A stretch of DNA of 64,000 nt from JBAOHV01 sp963714875 (GCA_963714875.1 CAVQQI010000011.1:62001-126000); one strand, 5' to 3'; positions 25,895 through 34,901 are shown, numbered from the stretch's first letter. The notes: generated by a model not told the origin, from the letters alone. Numbers and translations are program-made.

Positions 25895-27160
25895 ATGGAC
25901 CCCATCGTCATCGTCATCGCCGCGACCGTCGCCCTCGTCCTGATCGTCACGGTCGCGGGCGCCTTCGTCGCCCGCCGGCCCGGCCGCGGCGAGATCCTCG
26001 AACCACCGCCGGTCGATGTCGCCACGTCGACCCCACCCGACCGGGTCGGCACAGATGAACGCGCCATCGACGAGCTGACCGAACCAGAGGTGGAGGTCGT
26101 CGACCCCATGTCGGGGGTGATGCCTCCCGAGGTGGTCATCACGGGGCCGGAGCTGACGCCCGAGGAGGAGGCGGCGAACATCGCAGCCGCCGAAGCTGCC
26201 GAGCTCGAGAGCGAGCAGCAGCTGCTGGAGGCGGAGAAGCCGACGTTCCGCGACCGGCTGTCGCGAGCTCGGTCGGCCTTCTCGGGCTACGTGGGGTCGA
26301 TCCTGTCGCGGACCGAGATCGACGCAGAGACCTGGGAGGAGCTGGAAGAAGCACTGATCCGCGCCGATGTCGGCATCGGACCTGCCACAGAACTGCTCGA
26401 CGCCGTGCGGGCGACGGTCAAGGCGGAGGGGATCACCACCTCGAACGATCTGATCGACGCGGTGAAGGCCGAGATGAAGCAGCGCCTCGCCGGCCCGGTC
26501 GGGCTGACCGACACCGGTGCGGCTCCCGCTGTCTGGTTGTTCGTCGGCGTCAACGGCGTCGGCAAGACCACCACCATCGGCAAGGTCGGCAAGCGGCTCA
26601 CCGACGACGGCCGCAGGGTGGTCATGGCGGCGGGCGACACGTTCCGGGCCGCTGCAGCAGAGCAGCTGGGGACGTGGGCAGACCGTTGTGGTGCGGATCT
26701 GGTGCGCGGCGCAGAAGGCGGGGATCCGTCGTCGGTGATCTTCGATGCGATCGCCTCGGCAGCGTCCAAGGGCGCAGATGTCGTGCTCGCCGACACCGCA
26801 GGGCGGCTGCACAACAAGACCAACCTCATGGAAGAGCTGGCCAAGGTCCGCAGGGTGGCCGACAAGGGCGAGGGAACCGTCACCGAGGTGCTGCTGGTCC
26901 TGGATGCCACCACCGGCCAGAACGGGCTGCAACAGGCGCGCCAGTTCACCGAGGCGACCGAACTGACCGGCGTCGTGCTGACCAAGCTCGACGGATCGGC
27001 GAAGGGTGGGATCGTGTTCGCGATCCGTTCCGAGCTCGGCATCCCGGTGAAGCTCGTCGGACTCGGGGAATCGGCCGACGACCTCGTCGACTTCGATGCC
27101 GAGCAGTTCGTCGACGCGCTGTTCGAACCGAGCGCCCCCGAGTCCTCCGGTAGCGTCTGA
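25895..27160 (+). CDS. ftsY: Signal recognition particle receptor FtsY
   Basis: A 421-residue SRP receptor GTPase. Unlike the E. coli form, it begins with a membrane-anchor helix (PIVIVIAATVALVLIVTVAG) and an acidic linker. It then has the N domain (FRDRLSRARSAFSGY), G1 GVNGVGKTTTIGK near 214-226, the insertion box GDTFRAAAAEQL, G3 DTAGRLHNK and G4 TKLDGSAKGG. The C-terminus KLVGLGESADDLVDF is canonical. It docks ribosome-SRP complexes at the Sec translocon. The ffh gene follows after 5 nt with its own TANNNT element. Confidence 0.95.
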   Translation: MDPIVIVIAATVALVLIVTVAGAFVARRPGRGEILEPPPVDVATSTPPDRVGTDERAIDELTEPEVEVVDPMSGVMPPEVVITGPELTPEEEAANIAAAEAAELESEQQLLEAEKPTFRDRLSRARSAFSGYVGSILSRTEIDAETWEELEEALIRADVGIGPATELLDAVRATVKAEGITTSNDLIDAVKAEMKQRLAGPVGLTDTGAAPAVWLFVGVNGVGKTTTIGKVGKRLTDDGRRVVMAAGDTFRAAAAEQLGTWADRCGADLVRGAEGGDPSSVIFDAIASAASKGADVVLADTAGRLHNKTNLMEELAKVRRVADKGEGTVTEVLLVLDATTGQNGLQQARQFTEATELTGVVLTKLDGSAKGGIVFAIRSELGIPVKLVGLGESADDLVDFDAEQFVDALFEPSAPESSGSV

Positions 27161-27165
27161 CCCCG
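27151..27165 (+). promoter_or_regulatory. Possible leaderless-type promoter (-10 TAGCGT) of ffh
   Basis: TAGCGT at 27151-27156, inside the last ftsY codons, is 9 nt before the ffh ATG. The spacing matches the other leaderless sites, but readthrough from ftsY is also likely. Confidence 0.35.
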
Positions 27166-28638
27166 ATGTTCGACTCACTCAGCGATCGCTTCGACGGAAT
27201 CTTCACTCGCCTGCGCGGCAAGGGACGGCTGTCCGATGCCGACGTGGACGAGGTCCTGCGCGAGATCCGCATGGCGCTGCTCGAAGCAGACGTCAACCTG
27301 GGGGTGGTCAAGTCCCTCCAGGCTCGTATCCGTGAGCGGGCGGTCGGCGACGAGCTGTCGCGGGCGCTCAACCCGGCGTTGCAGGTCAAGAAGATCGTGC
27401 TGGAGGAGCTCACCGAGACCCTCGGCGGCGAGACGCTGCGCATCACGTACTCCTCCAAGCCGCCGACCGTGGTGCTCATGGCCGGCCTGCAGGGCTCCGG
27501 CAAGACCACCAACTCGGCGAAGCTCGCCCGGTGGTTCAAGGCGCAGGGTCGCAACCCGCTGATGGTGGGCGCGGATCTGCAACGGCCCGCTGCGGTGCAG
27601 CAGCTGCGCACGCTCGGTGCACAGATCGACGTCCCGGTGTTCTCCGCACCGGATGACGTCGTCGCATCGGGTCAGGGTGACCCGGTCGAGGTCGCTCGTG
27701 GCGCCGTTGCCGAGGCGCGCCGCCTCGGTCGGGACGTCCTCATCGTCGACACGGCAGGTCGGTTGGCGATCGACGCCGAGCTCATGGACCAGGTGCGGCG
27801 GATCTCCGCCGAGGTCGAGCCCGACTTCACCTTCCTCGTCATCGACGCCATGACCGGACAGGACGCGGTCGGTGTCGCGGAGTCGTTCCACGCGACCCTC
27901 GAGCTGGACGGCGTGATCCTGACCAAGCTGGACGGTGACGCACGAGGCGGCGCGGCGCTGTCGGTCAAGGAGGTCGTCGGTCGGCCCATCGCATTCGCAT
28001 CGACGGGGGAGAAGCTCGAGGACTTCGACCTCTTCCATCCGGATCGTCTGGCCGGCCGCATCCTGGGTGAGGGCGACCTGGCGACCCTGATCGAGAAGGC
28101 CGAAGATGCCTTCGAACAGGACGAGGCCGAGGCTGCCGCCGCGCGTCTCATGGACGGCACGTTCACGCTGGACGACTTCCTCGAGCAGATGCAGGCGCTC
28201 AAGAAGATGGGCCCGTTGTCGGGTGTCATGAGCATGTTGCCAGGGGTGCCCAAGGAGGTCCGGGACGTCGAGATCGATGACCGCCAGATCGCACACATCG
28301 AGGGCATCATCCGCTCGATGACACTGGAGGAACGGGCACGTCCCGACATCATCGACAACTCGCGCCGCGACCGCATCGCCCGCGGCTCGGGCAGCTCGGC
28401 CACCGAGGTCACCCAGCTGGTCGGCCAGTTCAAGCAGATGCGTCAGATGATGCAGCAGATGGGCGGCAACAAGTTCGCCAAGCGCAAGGCCAAGAAGAAC
28501 AAGAAGGGCCGCAAGGGTGGTGGACGCGTCACCCCGAAGGGCTCCACACCGACCATCGCCAAGGAGGCCTTCGCCCTGCCCACACTGGAGGAGATGGAAG
28601 CCCAGATCCCCGGTCGCAAGGGTCCCGGTACCGGCTGA
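27166..28638 (+). CDS. ffh: Signal recognition particle protein Ffh
   Basis: A 490-residue SRP54-type GTPase. It has an N domain, G1 GLQGSGKTTNSAKLA near 107-121, ADLQRPAAVQQL, G3 VDTAGRL and G4 TKLDGDARGG. A Met-rich M domain covers about 300-440 (DFLEQMQALKKMGPLSGVMSM; MRQMMQQMGG), where signal peptides and 4.5S RNA bind; RIARGSGSS is the RNA-contact loop. The C-terminus is a long Lys-rich tail (FAKRKAKKNKKGRKGG), longer than in E. coli. It pairs with the FtsY encoded just upstream. Confidence 0.96.
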   Translation: MFDSLSDRFDGIFTRLRGKGRLSDADVDEVLREIRMALLEADVNLGVVKSLQARIRERAVGDELSRALNPALQVKKIVLEELTETLGGETLRITYSSKPPTVVLMAGLQGSGKTTNSAKLARWFKAQGRNPLMVGADLQRPAAVQQLRTLGAQIDVPVFSAPDDVVASGQGDPVEVARGAVAEARRLGRDVLIVDTAGRLAIDAELMDQVRRISAEVEPDFTFLVIDAMTGQDAVGVAESFHATLELDGVILTKLDGDARGGAALSVKEVVGRPIAFASTGEKLEDFDLFHPDRLAGRILGEGDLATLIEKAEDAFEQDEAEAAAARLMDGTFTLDDFLEQMQALKKMGPLSGVMSMLPGVPKEVRDVEIDDRQIAHIEGIIRSMTLEERARPDIIDNSRRDRIARGSGSSATEVTQLVGQFKQMRQMMQQMGGNKFAKRKAKKNKKGRKGGGRVTPKGSTPTIAKEAFALPTLEEMEAQIPGRKGPGTG

Positions 28639-28810
28639 GCTGAGCTGCCCGAGCCGCGCCGGACGGCCACGGCTTGCTGGTGTACCCGCACAGCGACCAT
28701 CATGGGACGCTGCCCTGACGGGCCGTCACGCCATCCTCGGTGTGATCGAGATCTGATTCGGCATCGAAGACTCGCTCCGGTGCCGCCCCTGAGAGAAGGA
28801 ATTCACACAC

Positions 28811-29083
28811 GTGGCCGTTCGACTCCGCCTCACCCGCGTGGGCAAGAAGAAGCAGCCGAGCTACCGCATCGTCGCTGCTGACGCCCGTTCGCCCCGCGAC
28901 GGCAAGTACCTCGAGATCGTGGGCACCTACGATCCTCGCCGCGAGCCGTCGGCCATCACCGTCGACAACGACAAGGCCGTCAGCTGGCTCCGAAAGGGTG
29001 CGCTGCCCTCCGAGCGTGTCGAGAAGCTCCTCAAGATCTCTGGCGCGTGGGACGAGTTCGAGGCGTCGAAGGCCGCCAAGTGA
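28811..29083 (+). CDS. rpsP: 30S ribosomal protein S16
   Basis: A 90-residue S16. AVRLRLTRVGKKKQPSYRIVAAD is the conserved N-terminus (residues 2-24). PRDGKYLEIVGTYDPR and a WLRKGALPSERV segment follow, all family-typical. The GTG at 28811 has AGAAGGAA upstream. It opens the rpsP-KH-rimM-trmD cluster after a 172-nt leader and ends in a GTGA overlap with the KH gene. Confidence 0.96.
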   Translation: MAVRLRLTRVGKKKQPSYRIVAADARSPRDGKYLEIVGTYDPRREPSAITVDNDKAVSWLRKGALPSERVEKLLKISGAWDEFEASKAAK

Positions 29084-29370
29084 GCGACGACGCCGTCGTC
29101 GACACCGATGACTCCCCGAACTCGCCACGGCCGGCGCAGGCCAGCGCCGTGCTCGAACACATCGCCCGCTCCCTGGTGGAGGAACCCGACGGCGTCCGGG
29201 TCGAGGTCGTCGACGGATCGCCCCGGCCACAGCTGAACCTCTACGTCGCCGACGGCGACATGGGCCGCATCATCGGCAAGCGGGGCCGCATGGCCTCCGC
29301 GATCCGGACCGTGACCCGTGCTGCTGCTGCACGTGACGGCGTCGAGATCGACGTCGAGTTCGTCGACTGA
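29080..29370 (+). CDS. khpA: KhpA-like KH-domain RNA-binding protein
   Basis: A 96-residue single-KH-domain protein. The KH GxxG loop is DMGRIIGKRGRMASAI at about 60-75, flanked by LNLYVADG and IDVEFVD strands. The N-terminus is an acidic/Ser tail of about 20 residues. It is the RNA-binding KhpA (YlqC) type whose gene lies between rpsP and rimM in most Gram-positive bacteria. The GTG start overlaps the rpsP stop. Confidence 0.9.
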   Translation: MSDDAVVDTDDSPNSPRPAQASAVLEHIARSLVEEPDGVRVEVVDGSPRPQLNLYVADGDMGRIIGKRGRMASAIRTVTRAAAARDGVEIDVEFVD

Positions 29371-29377
29371 CATCACC

Positions 29378-29884
29378 GTGCCCGACGCGCCGGACCTCGG
29401 CGGGGCCGACGAGCCACGTCTGTTGGAAGTCGGCCGCATCACCAAGGCCCACGGTCTCAAGGGAGAGCTCGTGGTGCTGCTGTCCTCCGATCGCTCCGAG
29501 CGCGTCGCCCCCGGGTCGGTCCTGACCACCGAACGCGGTGAGCTCACCGTGGTCGCCTCCCGCCCCCACCAGGACCGGTGGGTCGTGGCGTTCGACGGCA
29601 TCGGGTCGCGCGAGGCTGCGGACACGATGCGTGGGCTGGTGCTCCGCGCCGTCCCGCTCGACGACGATGACGTGTTGTGGATCCATGAGCTGATCGGCGC
29701 ACGAGTGCGCAGCGCCGACGGGGTGGATCGGGGAGTGGTCGAGTCGGTCCAGGACAACCCTGCGGCCGATCTGCTGGTGCTGGACTCCGGGGCGCTGGTG
29801 CCGGTGGTCTTCGTGGTGGGTACGCCACGCGATGGGTGGATCGACGTCGACACGCCCGACGGCCTCTTCGAGCTCGCGGACTAG
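29378..29884 (+). CDS. rimM: Ribosome maturation factor RimM
   Basis: A 168-residue 16S rRNA processing factor that binds the 30S head and S19. RLLEVGRITKAHGLKGELVV (residues about 13-32) is the RimM N-domain signature. IGSREAADTMRGLVLRA and the PRC-barrel-like LVPVVFVVG plus VDTPDGL close the fold. The GTG at 29378 starts 7 nt after the KH stop; an upstream in-frame ATG at 29318 would overlap khpA. It precedes trmD by 9 nt. Confidence 0.92.
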   Translation: MPDAPDLGGADEPRLLEVGRITKAHGLKGELVVLLSSDRSERVAPGSVLTTERGELTVVASRPHQDRWVVAFDGIGSREAADTMRGLVLRAVPLDDDDVLWIHELIGARVRSADGVDRGVVESVQDNPAADLLVLDSGALVPVVFVVGTPRDGWIDVDTPDGLFELAD

Positions 29885-29893
29885 GGCATCTCC

Positions 29894-30700
29894 ATGCGCA
29901 TCGACGTGCTCACGATCTTCCCCGAGATGGTCACGTCCTTCGCCGAGCACAGCCTGCTCGGGCGGGCGCAGCGGGCATCGCTGCTGGACCTGCGGGTGCA
30001 CGACCTACGAGCGGCGACCACCGATGTGCACCGCAGCGTCGATGACGCGCCGTTCGGAGGGGGAGCGGGAATGGTGCTGACCCCGGGGCCCATCTTCGAC
30101 ACCGTCGAACGCGAGCAGCCGCCACGTCCGTTGTTCCTGTTGGGTCCCGGCGGTCGGCGCCTGGACCAGTCGTTCGCCCGCGAGCTGGCGGGCAGCGGGG
30201 GCTTCTCACTGCTGTGCGGCCGCTACGAGGGGGTGGATGAGCGTGTACGTCGGCACCTGGTCGACGACGAGCTCTCGATCGGCGACTACGTCCTGTCAGG
30301 TGGCGAGGTTGCAGCGATGGTGGTGCTCGAGGCCGTGGGGCGCCTGGTGCCCGGTGTGATGGGCAACGCCGATTCCGCGGTGGAGGAGTCGTTCTCGTCA
30401 GGGCTGCTCGAGTACCCGCAGTACACCCGACCGGCGCAGTACCGGGGCTGGACGGTTCCCGAGGTGCTGCGCTCGGGCGATCACGGGCGCGTGTCCCGTT
30501 GGCGTCGGGCCCAGGCCCTGGCCCGAACCCTGGATCACCGCCCTGATCTCATCCACGGGGGACGGTCCTTGGATGCGGCCGACCTCGAGCTGCTCGCGGA
30601 GCACGGGTTGGCCGACCGGCTGGGACCGGCGGATCGTGCGGGTCGTGCCGATGGGAGGGACGCGGGCACCGGCGCAGCAGCCGGTGCCGACCCGGTCTGA
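29894..30700 (+). CDS. trmD: tRNA (guanine37-N1)-methyltransferase
   Basis: A 268-residue SPOUT (knotted) methyltransferase modifying G37 next to the anticodon. RIDVLTIFPEM is the N-terminus. LGPGGRRLDQ, LLCGRYEGVDERV and SIGDYVLSGGE are the SAM knot motifs (near 83, 108 and 130). GLLEYPQYTRPAQYRG is the conserved tRNA-binding region. A Gly/Ala-rich tail extends the C-terminus by about 20 residues. A short hairpin with a T-run follows. Confidence 0.95.
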   Translation: MRIDVLTIFPEMVTSFAEHSLLGRAQRASLLDLRVHDLRAATTDVHRSVDDAPFGGGAGMVLTPGPIFDTVEREQPPRPLFLLGPGGRRLDQSFARELAGSGGFSLLCGRYEGVDERVRRHLVDDELSIGDYVLSGGEVAAMVVLEAVGRLVPGVMGNADSAVEESFSSGLLEYPQYTRPAQYRGWTVPEVLRSGDHGRVSRWRRAQALARTLDHRPDLIHGGRSLDAADLELLAEHGLADRLGPADRAGRADGRDAGTGAAAGADPV

Positions 30701-30711
30701 CGCACTCTGAC

Positions 30712-30731
30712 CGGGTCGAGCGACCCGTTTT
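30712..30731 (+). terminator. Intrinsic terminator after trmD
   Basis: CGGGTC (30712-30717), loop GAGC, GACCCG (30722-30727) followed by TTTT gives a short but classic intrinsic terminator 12 nt after the trmD stop. It separates trmD from rplS. Confidence 0.65.
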
Positions 30732-30753
30732 CGTCGCTCGGGCGTCGAGCCAC

Positions 30754-30759
30754 TATCAT
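30754..30759 (+). promoter_or_regulatory. -10 element TATCAT of rplS
   Basis: TATCAT at 30754-30759 would start a leader of about 60 nt before rplS. The T-rich terminator end lies upstream in the -35 area; no clear -35. Confidence 0.4.
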
Positions 30760-30823
30760 CGCCGAGCCGCAAGTCCGGCGCCCCGCCCCTTCGGGCCGCG
30801 CGTCGCCCGAGGAGATCAGACAC

Positions 30824-31168
30824 ATGAAGCCCACCGACATCATCGACATCGACAGCCTGCGCAGCGATGTGCCGGAGTTCGCCTCCGGCGACACCCTCAA
30901 GGTGCACGTGAAGGTCGTCGAGGGCAACAAGGAGCGCATCCAGATCTTCCAGGGCGCCGTGATCCGCCGTCAGGGCGGCGGCCTGCAGGAGACCTTCACC
31001 GTTCGCAAGGTCTCCTACGGCGTCGGGGTGGAGCGGACGTTCCCGGTGCACTCTCCGATCATCGACAAGATCGAACTGGTCAGTCGTGGCGATGTGCGTC
31101 GCGCCAAGCTGTACTACCAGCGTGATCGCATCGGCAAGGCCGCCAAGATCAAGGAGAAGCGGGACTGA
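30824..31168 (+). CDS. rplS: 50S ribosomal protein L19
   Basis: A 114-residue L19. FASGDTLKVHVKVVEGNKERIQIFQGAVI (split here for length: FASGDTLKVHVKV then ERIQIFQGAVI) and FTVRKVSYGVGVERTFPVHS are the hallmark segments; VRRAKLYYQRDR closes it. It sits at the 30S/50S interface. The ATG at 30824 has GAGGAGATC upstream. lepB and rnhB, usual followers in actinobacteria, are absent here. Confidence 0.96.
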   Translation: MKPTDIIDIDSLRSDVPEFASGDTLKVHVKVVEGNKERIQIFQGAVIRRQGGGLQETFTVRKVSYGVGVERTFPVHSPIIDKIELVSRGDVRRAKLYYQRDRIGKAAKIKEKRD

Positions 31169-31251
31169 GCACCCGCTGACCGGACAGCAGGTCCGGTCCG
31201 CCCACCTTCCCCCATGTGCAAGCGCCGCTCGGCGCGAAGGATGGAGGAACC

Positions 31252-31608
31252 GTGGGCGATCCCCGTTTCGATCCACGTCGGCTCGGTGCCGACGGTGAGG
31301 ACGCAGCCGCGCGCTGGTACCAGGAACGCGGCTACGAACTGCTCGCTAGGAACTGGCGCTGCAGCGACGGCGAGTTGGATCTGATCGTCGGTCGTGGGAC
31401 CACGATCGTCATCTGCGAGGTGAAGACCCGCTCGACGTCGCGATTCGGTTCGCCGTTCGACGCCGTGGGCCCCGCGAAGCAGCACCGTCTGCGCCGCTTG
31501 GCGGCGAGATGGCTCCGGGAGGCCGCGCCGTTCCGCCCCGACGAGGTCCGGTTCGACGTGGCCGGCGTCGTCGGCCGCCGCGTGGAGGTCATCGAACACG
31601 CGCTCTGA
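31252..31608 (+). CDS. yraN: YraN/UPF0102-family nuclease-like protein
   Basis: A 118-residue endonuclease-like protein (restriction-endonuclease fold). LGADGEDAAARWYQERGYELLARNWR is the family N-terminus (starting near residue 9). GELDLIVGRG and VICEVKTRS contain the D-x(n)-E-x-K catalytic set. The GTG at 31252 has GGAGG 4 nt upstream. Genes of this family cluster with comM and dprA in actinobacteria; the exact substrate is not established. Confidence 0.9.
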   Translation: MGDPRFDPRRLGADGEDAAARWYQERGYELLARNWRCSDGELDLIVGRGTTIVICEVKTRSTSRFGSPFDAVGPAKQHRLRRLAARWLREAAPFRPDEVRFDVAGVVGRRVEVIEHAL

Positions 31609-31639
31609 GATCCCCGCGGCGCCTGTCCGGCGCTCCGGG

Positions 31640-31849
31640 TCAGCGGCGCGGTTCGCGTCGCGTGCGCGCCGCCCAGCACCCGTGGTGCCAGTGGCGTCGC
31701 AGATCGGGCGCGTCGAGTGGGACGGCGACGATGTGACCGGTGCCGGAGGTGATGTCCCGGTTGCATCCGGGGCACAGGTAGGCCTTGTTGGCCTGGTAGG
31801 GCTGAACCCGGCGGACCTCGCAGTCGGCGGTGGCGGTGTAGTCGGGCAC
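31640..31849 (-). CDS. Small zinc-ribbon-like protein of actinobacteria
   Basis: A 69-residue protein: CEVRRVQPYQANKAYLCPGC near residues 10-29, then GTGHIVAVPLD and RRHWHHGCW. The Cys-x2-Cys with later His and Cys residues forms a likely zinc ribbon or HNH-like knuckle. I recall a widespread actinobacterial family with this RRVQPYQA...RRHWHxxCW pattern, often mislabelled ATP/GTP-binding; the function is unknown. It lies antisense between yraN and comM, next to a tiny membrane-protein gene. Confidence 0.65.
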   Translation of the reverse strand: MPDYTATADCEVRRVQPYQANKAYLCPGCNRDITSGTGHIVAVPLDAPDLRRHWHHGCWAARTRREPRR

Positions 31850-31864
31850 GGCGGGGTCGCGGAC

Positions 31865-31975
31865 TCAGCCGAGGAAGGCCCACAGCACCAGTGCCGCGGC
31901 CACCGCGAGCGCGGCGCCGACGAAGACCACGTCCCAGGGGGAGCGGCGGTGCTGGCGGTCGGGGTTGAAGCCCAT
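31865..31975 (-). CDS. Tiny single-helix membrane protein
   Basis: A 36-residue frame from an ATG at 31975. It has a polar N-terminus (GFNPDRQHRRSPW) and then one hydrophobic helix (VVFVGAALAVAAALVLWAFLG). The arginine cluster before the helix predicts N-in topology. Evidence is the clean helix and position; no ribosome binding site is seen, and TACTTG lies close upstream. It may be part of a pair with the zinc-ribbon gene 15 nt downstream. Confidence 0.4.
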   Translation of the reverse strand: MGFNPDRQHRRSPWDVVFVGAALAVAAALVLWAFLG

Positions 31976-32176
31976 CTGCCAAGTATCGCGGGCGACCAGC
32001 GGCCGACGCACGTGGGCTGGACCGGGACCTGGTGCCCGGTCGGCGTGGGCGACGCTGTCGGTGCGTGTCCCTACCATGGGGTCACCGCTGTTCGAGCGAC
32101 TCGCAGCCCGGCTGCCGAAGCACTCCGTCGACGACACCATCAGGTGGTCGTCACGGGAGTCGTCGAGGAGTCGCCC

Positions 32177-33685
32177 GTGCTCGCCCAGGTCCTGTCCGCC
32201 ACCGTGCTCGGCGTCGAGGGGCATCGCGTCTCGGTCGAGGTGCACGTCGCCGACGGTCTGCCGTCGTTCACCATCGTCGGGCTGCCGGATGCGTCGGTGC
32301 GGGAGTCACGCGACCGCGTGCGCGCTGCGGTCCAGTCGTCGGGCTTCGCCTGGCCAACCCGTCGCGTGACGGTCAACCTGGCACCGACCAACCTCCGCAA
32401 GGCGGGTTCCGGGCTGGATCTCCCGATGGCGGTCGCGGTGCTGATCGCCACCGGTGTGCTCCCGGAGGAGTCGGTCCGAGGGCTCGGGTTCATCGGCGAG
32501 CTCGGCCTCGACGGGTCGATGCGGTCCGTACCGGGGGTGCTGGCGGCGCTCGACCCGTTGCCCGACGTCCGGCCCGTCGTCGCGCGCGCGAATCTCGCCG
32601 AGGCGCTGCTGGTGCGTCCCGAGGCGGTCGGGGTGAGCGACCTGGTCGAGCTGGTGGCGGTGCTGCGCGGCGAGCGGGCATGGCCACACGGTCCGGATCG
32701 GGTCGTGGTCGGGTTCAGGCCCCAGGAGAAGGACCTGCGCGACGTGCAGGGTCAACGCATCGCCCGTTCTGCGCTCGAGGTCGCAGCCGCAGGTGGTCAC
32801 CACCTGTTGATGACCGGGCCTCCGGGAGCGGGCAAGACCATGCTGGCCGAGCGACTGGTCAGCATCCTCCCGGATCTCGACCCCGCCCAGGCCATCGACG
32901 TCTCCCGTGTCCACTCGGTCGCGTCCCAGCTGCGCGCCGACCGAGGTCTCGCGACCCGGCCGCCGTTCCGTTCGCCGCACCACACGGCATCGCTGGTGGC
33001 CATGATCGGGGGCGGGTCGGCCCTGTTGCGCCCGGGAGAGGTCTCACTGGCCAGCGGCGGCGTGCTGTTCCTCGACGAGTTCGGAGAGTTTCCCTCGGCG
33101 CACATCGAGGCGTTGCGCCAACCGCTCGAGGACGGCGAGATCCACGTCGCCCGGGCGCTGCATCACGTGGTTCTCCCTGCCAGGTTCCTGTTGGTGGCGG
33201 CCACCAACCCCTGTCCCTGCGGAGCCGGCAGGTGGGGGGAGTGTCGCTGTTCGCCCGTGCAGATCGCTCGCTACCGGCGTCGGTTCTCCGGACCGGTGCT
33301 CGACCGATTCGATCTGCGTATCGAGGTCGATCCGCCCGCTCCCGACGTGCTGTTCGGCGCCGACTCCGCAGGCGAGAGCAGCGCAGCGGTGCGCGCCCGG
33401 GTCGTCGCAGCTCGTCGTCGTGCGGCCCGGCGCGGTGTCAGCTGCAACCGGCAGCTCAGCGGCGACGCGTTGGAGCTCCACGCGCCGCTGACCGCAGATG
33501 GACGCGACCTGCTGCGCCGCGAGATGGGAGCTGCCCGGCTGTCCATGCGGGGAGCGCAGCGGGTGCGGTCGGTCGCGCTCACGCTGCAGGACCTCGCGGG
33601 GGAGGAAGGCCCGCTCGATGCACATCGTCTGGCGGCTGCAGTCCTCCTGCGCACGGCGCCGACCGGTTCGGAGGCAGCGGCGTGA
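32177..33685 (+). CDS. comM: ComM/YifB-family Mg-chelatase-like AAA+ ATPase
   Basis: A 502-residue AAA+ ATPase. The N-terminal lon-protease-like domain has VEVHVADGLPSFTIVGLPD and NLAPTNLRKAGSGLDLP. Walker A is MTGPPGAGKTMLAERL near 213-228 and Walker B GVLFLDEFGEFP. FVAATNPCPCG-like AATNPCPCG with a Cys cluster (CRCSP) is typical. ComM helicase promotes branch migration during natural transformation. The GTG at 32177 has GAGGAG 6 nt upstream. dprA starts within the stop (GTGA). Confidence 0.92.
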   Translation: MLAQVLSATVLGVEGHRVSVEVHVADGLPSFTIVGLPDASVRESRDRVRAAVQSSGFAWPTRRVTVNLAPTNLRKAGSGLDLPMAVAVLIATGVLPEESVRGLGFIGELGLDGSMRSVPGVLAALDPLPDVRPVVARANLAEALLVRPEAVGVSDLVELVAVLRGERAWPHGPDRVVVGFRPQEKDLRDVQGQRIARSALEVAAAGGHHLLMTGPPGAGKTMLAERLVSILPDLDPAQAIDVSRVHSVASQLRADRGLATRPPFRSPHHTASLVAMIGGGSALLRPGEVSLASGGVLFLDEFGEFPSAHIEALRQPLEDGEIHVARALHHVVLPARFLLVAATNPCPCGAGRWGECRCSPVQIARYRRRFSGPVLDRFDLRIEVDPPAPDVLFGADSAGESSAAVRARVVAARRRAARRGVSCNRQLSGDALELHAPLTADGRDLLRREMGAARLSMRGAQRVRSVALTLQDLAGEEGPLDAHRLAAAVLLRTAPTGSEAAA

Positions 33686-34846
33686 GCGCGTCGACCGAGC
33701 TCCCCCACGAGGCCTACGTCGCTGCGCTGGCCAGTCTGGACCGGGTCGGTCCGTCGCGACTGCGGTGGTTGCTGTCGATGGGCACCCCTGAGCAGGCCTG
33801 GCAACGCGTCGTCGCCGGGCGACTGCCGCAGGTCCCGCGGCGGATCGCCGGTACCGAGCTGTCGCTCGGATCGAGGTGGCGTGCAGGTGCCGCGGACATC
33901 ACGCCCGAGGAGATCTGGCGTCGCTGCGGCGAGCTGGGCATCGGTGTGGTCACCCTCGGCGGCGCGGGCTACCCGCCCGCGCTGTCCGGACGACCTGGAT
34001 CCACCCGTGGTCCTGTTCCATCGCGGCGACGTCGATCTGTTGAGCGGGCCCCGAGTCGCCATCGTCGGCACACGCAGGGCGACGGGCTACGGCCGTCGTC
34101 ACGCTCGGGAGTTCGCAGCTGGGCTGTCCGCCGCCGGGGTGTCGGTGGTGTCGGGCCTCGCGCTCGGCATCGATGCCGCAGCGCACGGCGGGGCGGTCGC
34201 CGGCGCCGGCGGGGCACCGATCGGCATCGTGGGTGGTGGGCTCGACAATCCGTGTCCACGCCGCAACCTCGAGCTCGCGGAGCAGGTGGCCACTCATGGC
34301 GTGCTGCTCAGCGAGGTGCCACCCGGGGTTGCTGCGTCGCCGTGGCGGTTCCCGGTCCGCAACCGCATCATCGCTGCCGTGGCGCAGGCAGTGGTGGTCG
34401 TGGAGTCGGCCGGCGCCGGCGGTTCGATGCACACGGTTCGCGAGGCCATGCGGCGCGACGTCCCGGTGCTGGCGGTGCCCGGCCCGATCGACAGCAGGGT
34501 CTCGGACGGCACCAACGAGCTGATCGCGGACGGCGCGCTCGTGTGCCTCACGCTGGACGACATCTTGATGGCCATCGGCCACACCTCCGGTGGTGGGGCT
34601 GCCACTGCGGGTCGAGCGGTGCCGATCGAACGACGAACGGCACCGGTCGGCGAGGCAGCAGCAGTGCTGGAGCAGCTGGGGTGGCGCCCGATGTCGGTCG
34701 AACAGGTGGCCGCAGCGAGCGGGTTGGGCCTGGACGCTGTTGCGGCCGCGCTGTTCCAGCTCGAGGCCGACCAGTGGGTGCGTCGCAGCGACGGTTGGAT
34801 CGAGCGTGTGGCCCGGGTCCCCGGCCCGCGCGGCGGCGCTGCGTAG
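33682..34846 (+). CDS. dprA: DNA-processing protein DprA (one apparent frameshift)
   Basis: About 387 residues. The N-terminal SAM-like region (AALASLDRVGPSRLRWLLS; LGIGVVTLGGAGYPPALS) runs to about 33987. The Rossmann-like core is in the next frame: VAIVGTRRATGYGR, SGLALGIDAAAHGGA, SEVPPGVAASPWRFPVRNRII, AVPGPIDS. Removing one G at 33988-33989 (TCCGGACG) restores PALSDDLDPPVVLFHRG, the family joint. A C-terminal winged-helix (SVEQVAAASGLGLDAVAA) follows. It loads RecA on incoming ssDNA. It follows comM by overlap. Confidence 0.87.
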
Positions 34847-34901
34847 TGTCCAATCGACGGCGTGGCCGAACGAACCATTCGCAGTCACGCTGCGTGGTGG
34901 G

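Noticed and set aside
31682..32176. Upstream extension of the comM frame
   Set aside because: It crosses the antisense zinc-ribbon gene. GAGGAG and GTG at 32177 with the family N-terminus define the start.
32076..32176. Possible small gene starting at ATG 32076 after TACCAT
   Set aside because: The frame runs into comM without a stop, has low-information Arg/Ser content and no coupling; comM has its own SD.
32032..33681. Long plus-strand frame overlapping comM in another phase
   Set aside because: Arg-rich shadow of comM; it becomes real only from 33682 (dprA) and again at 34942 (xerC).
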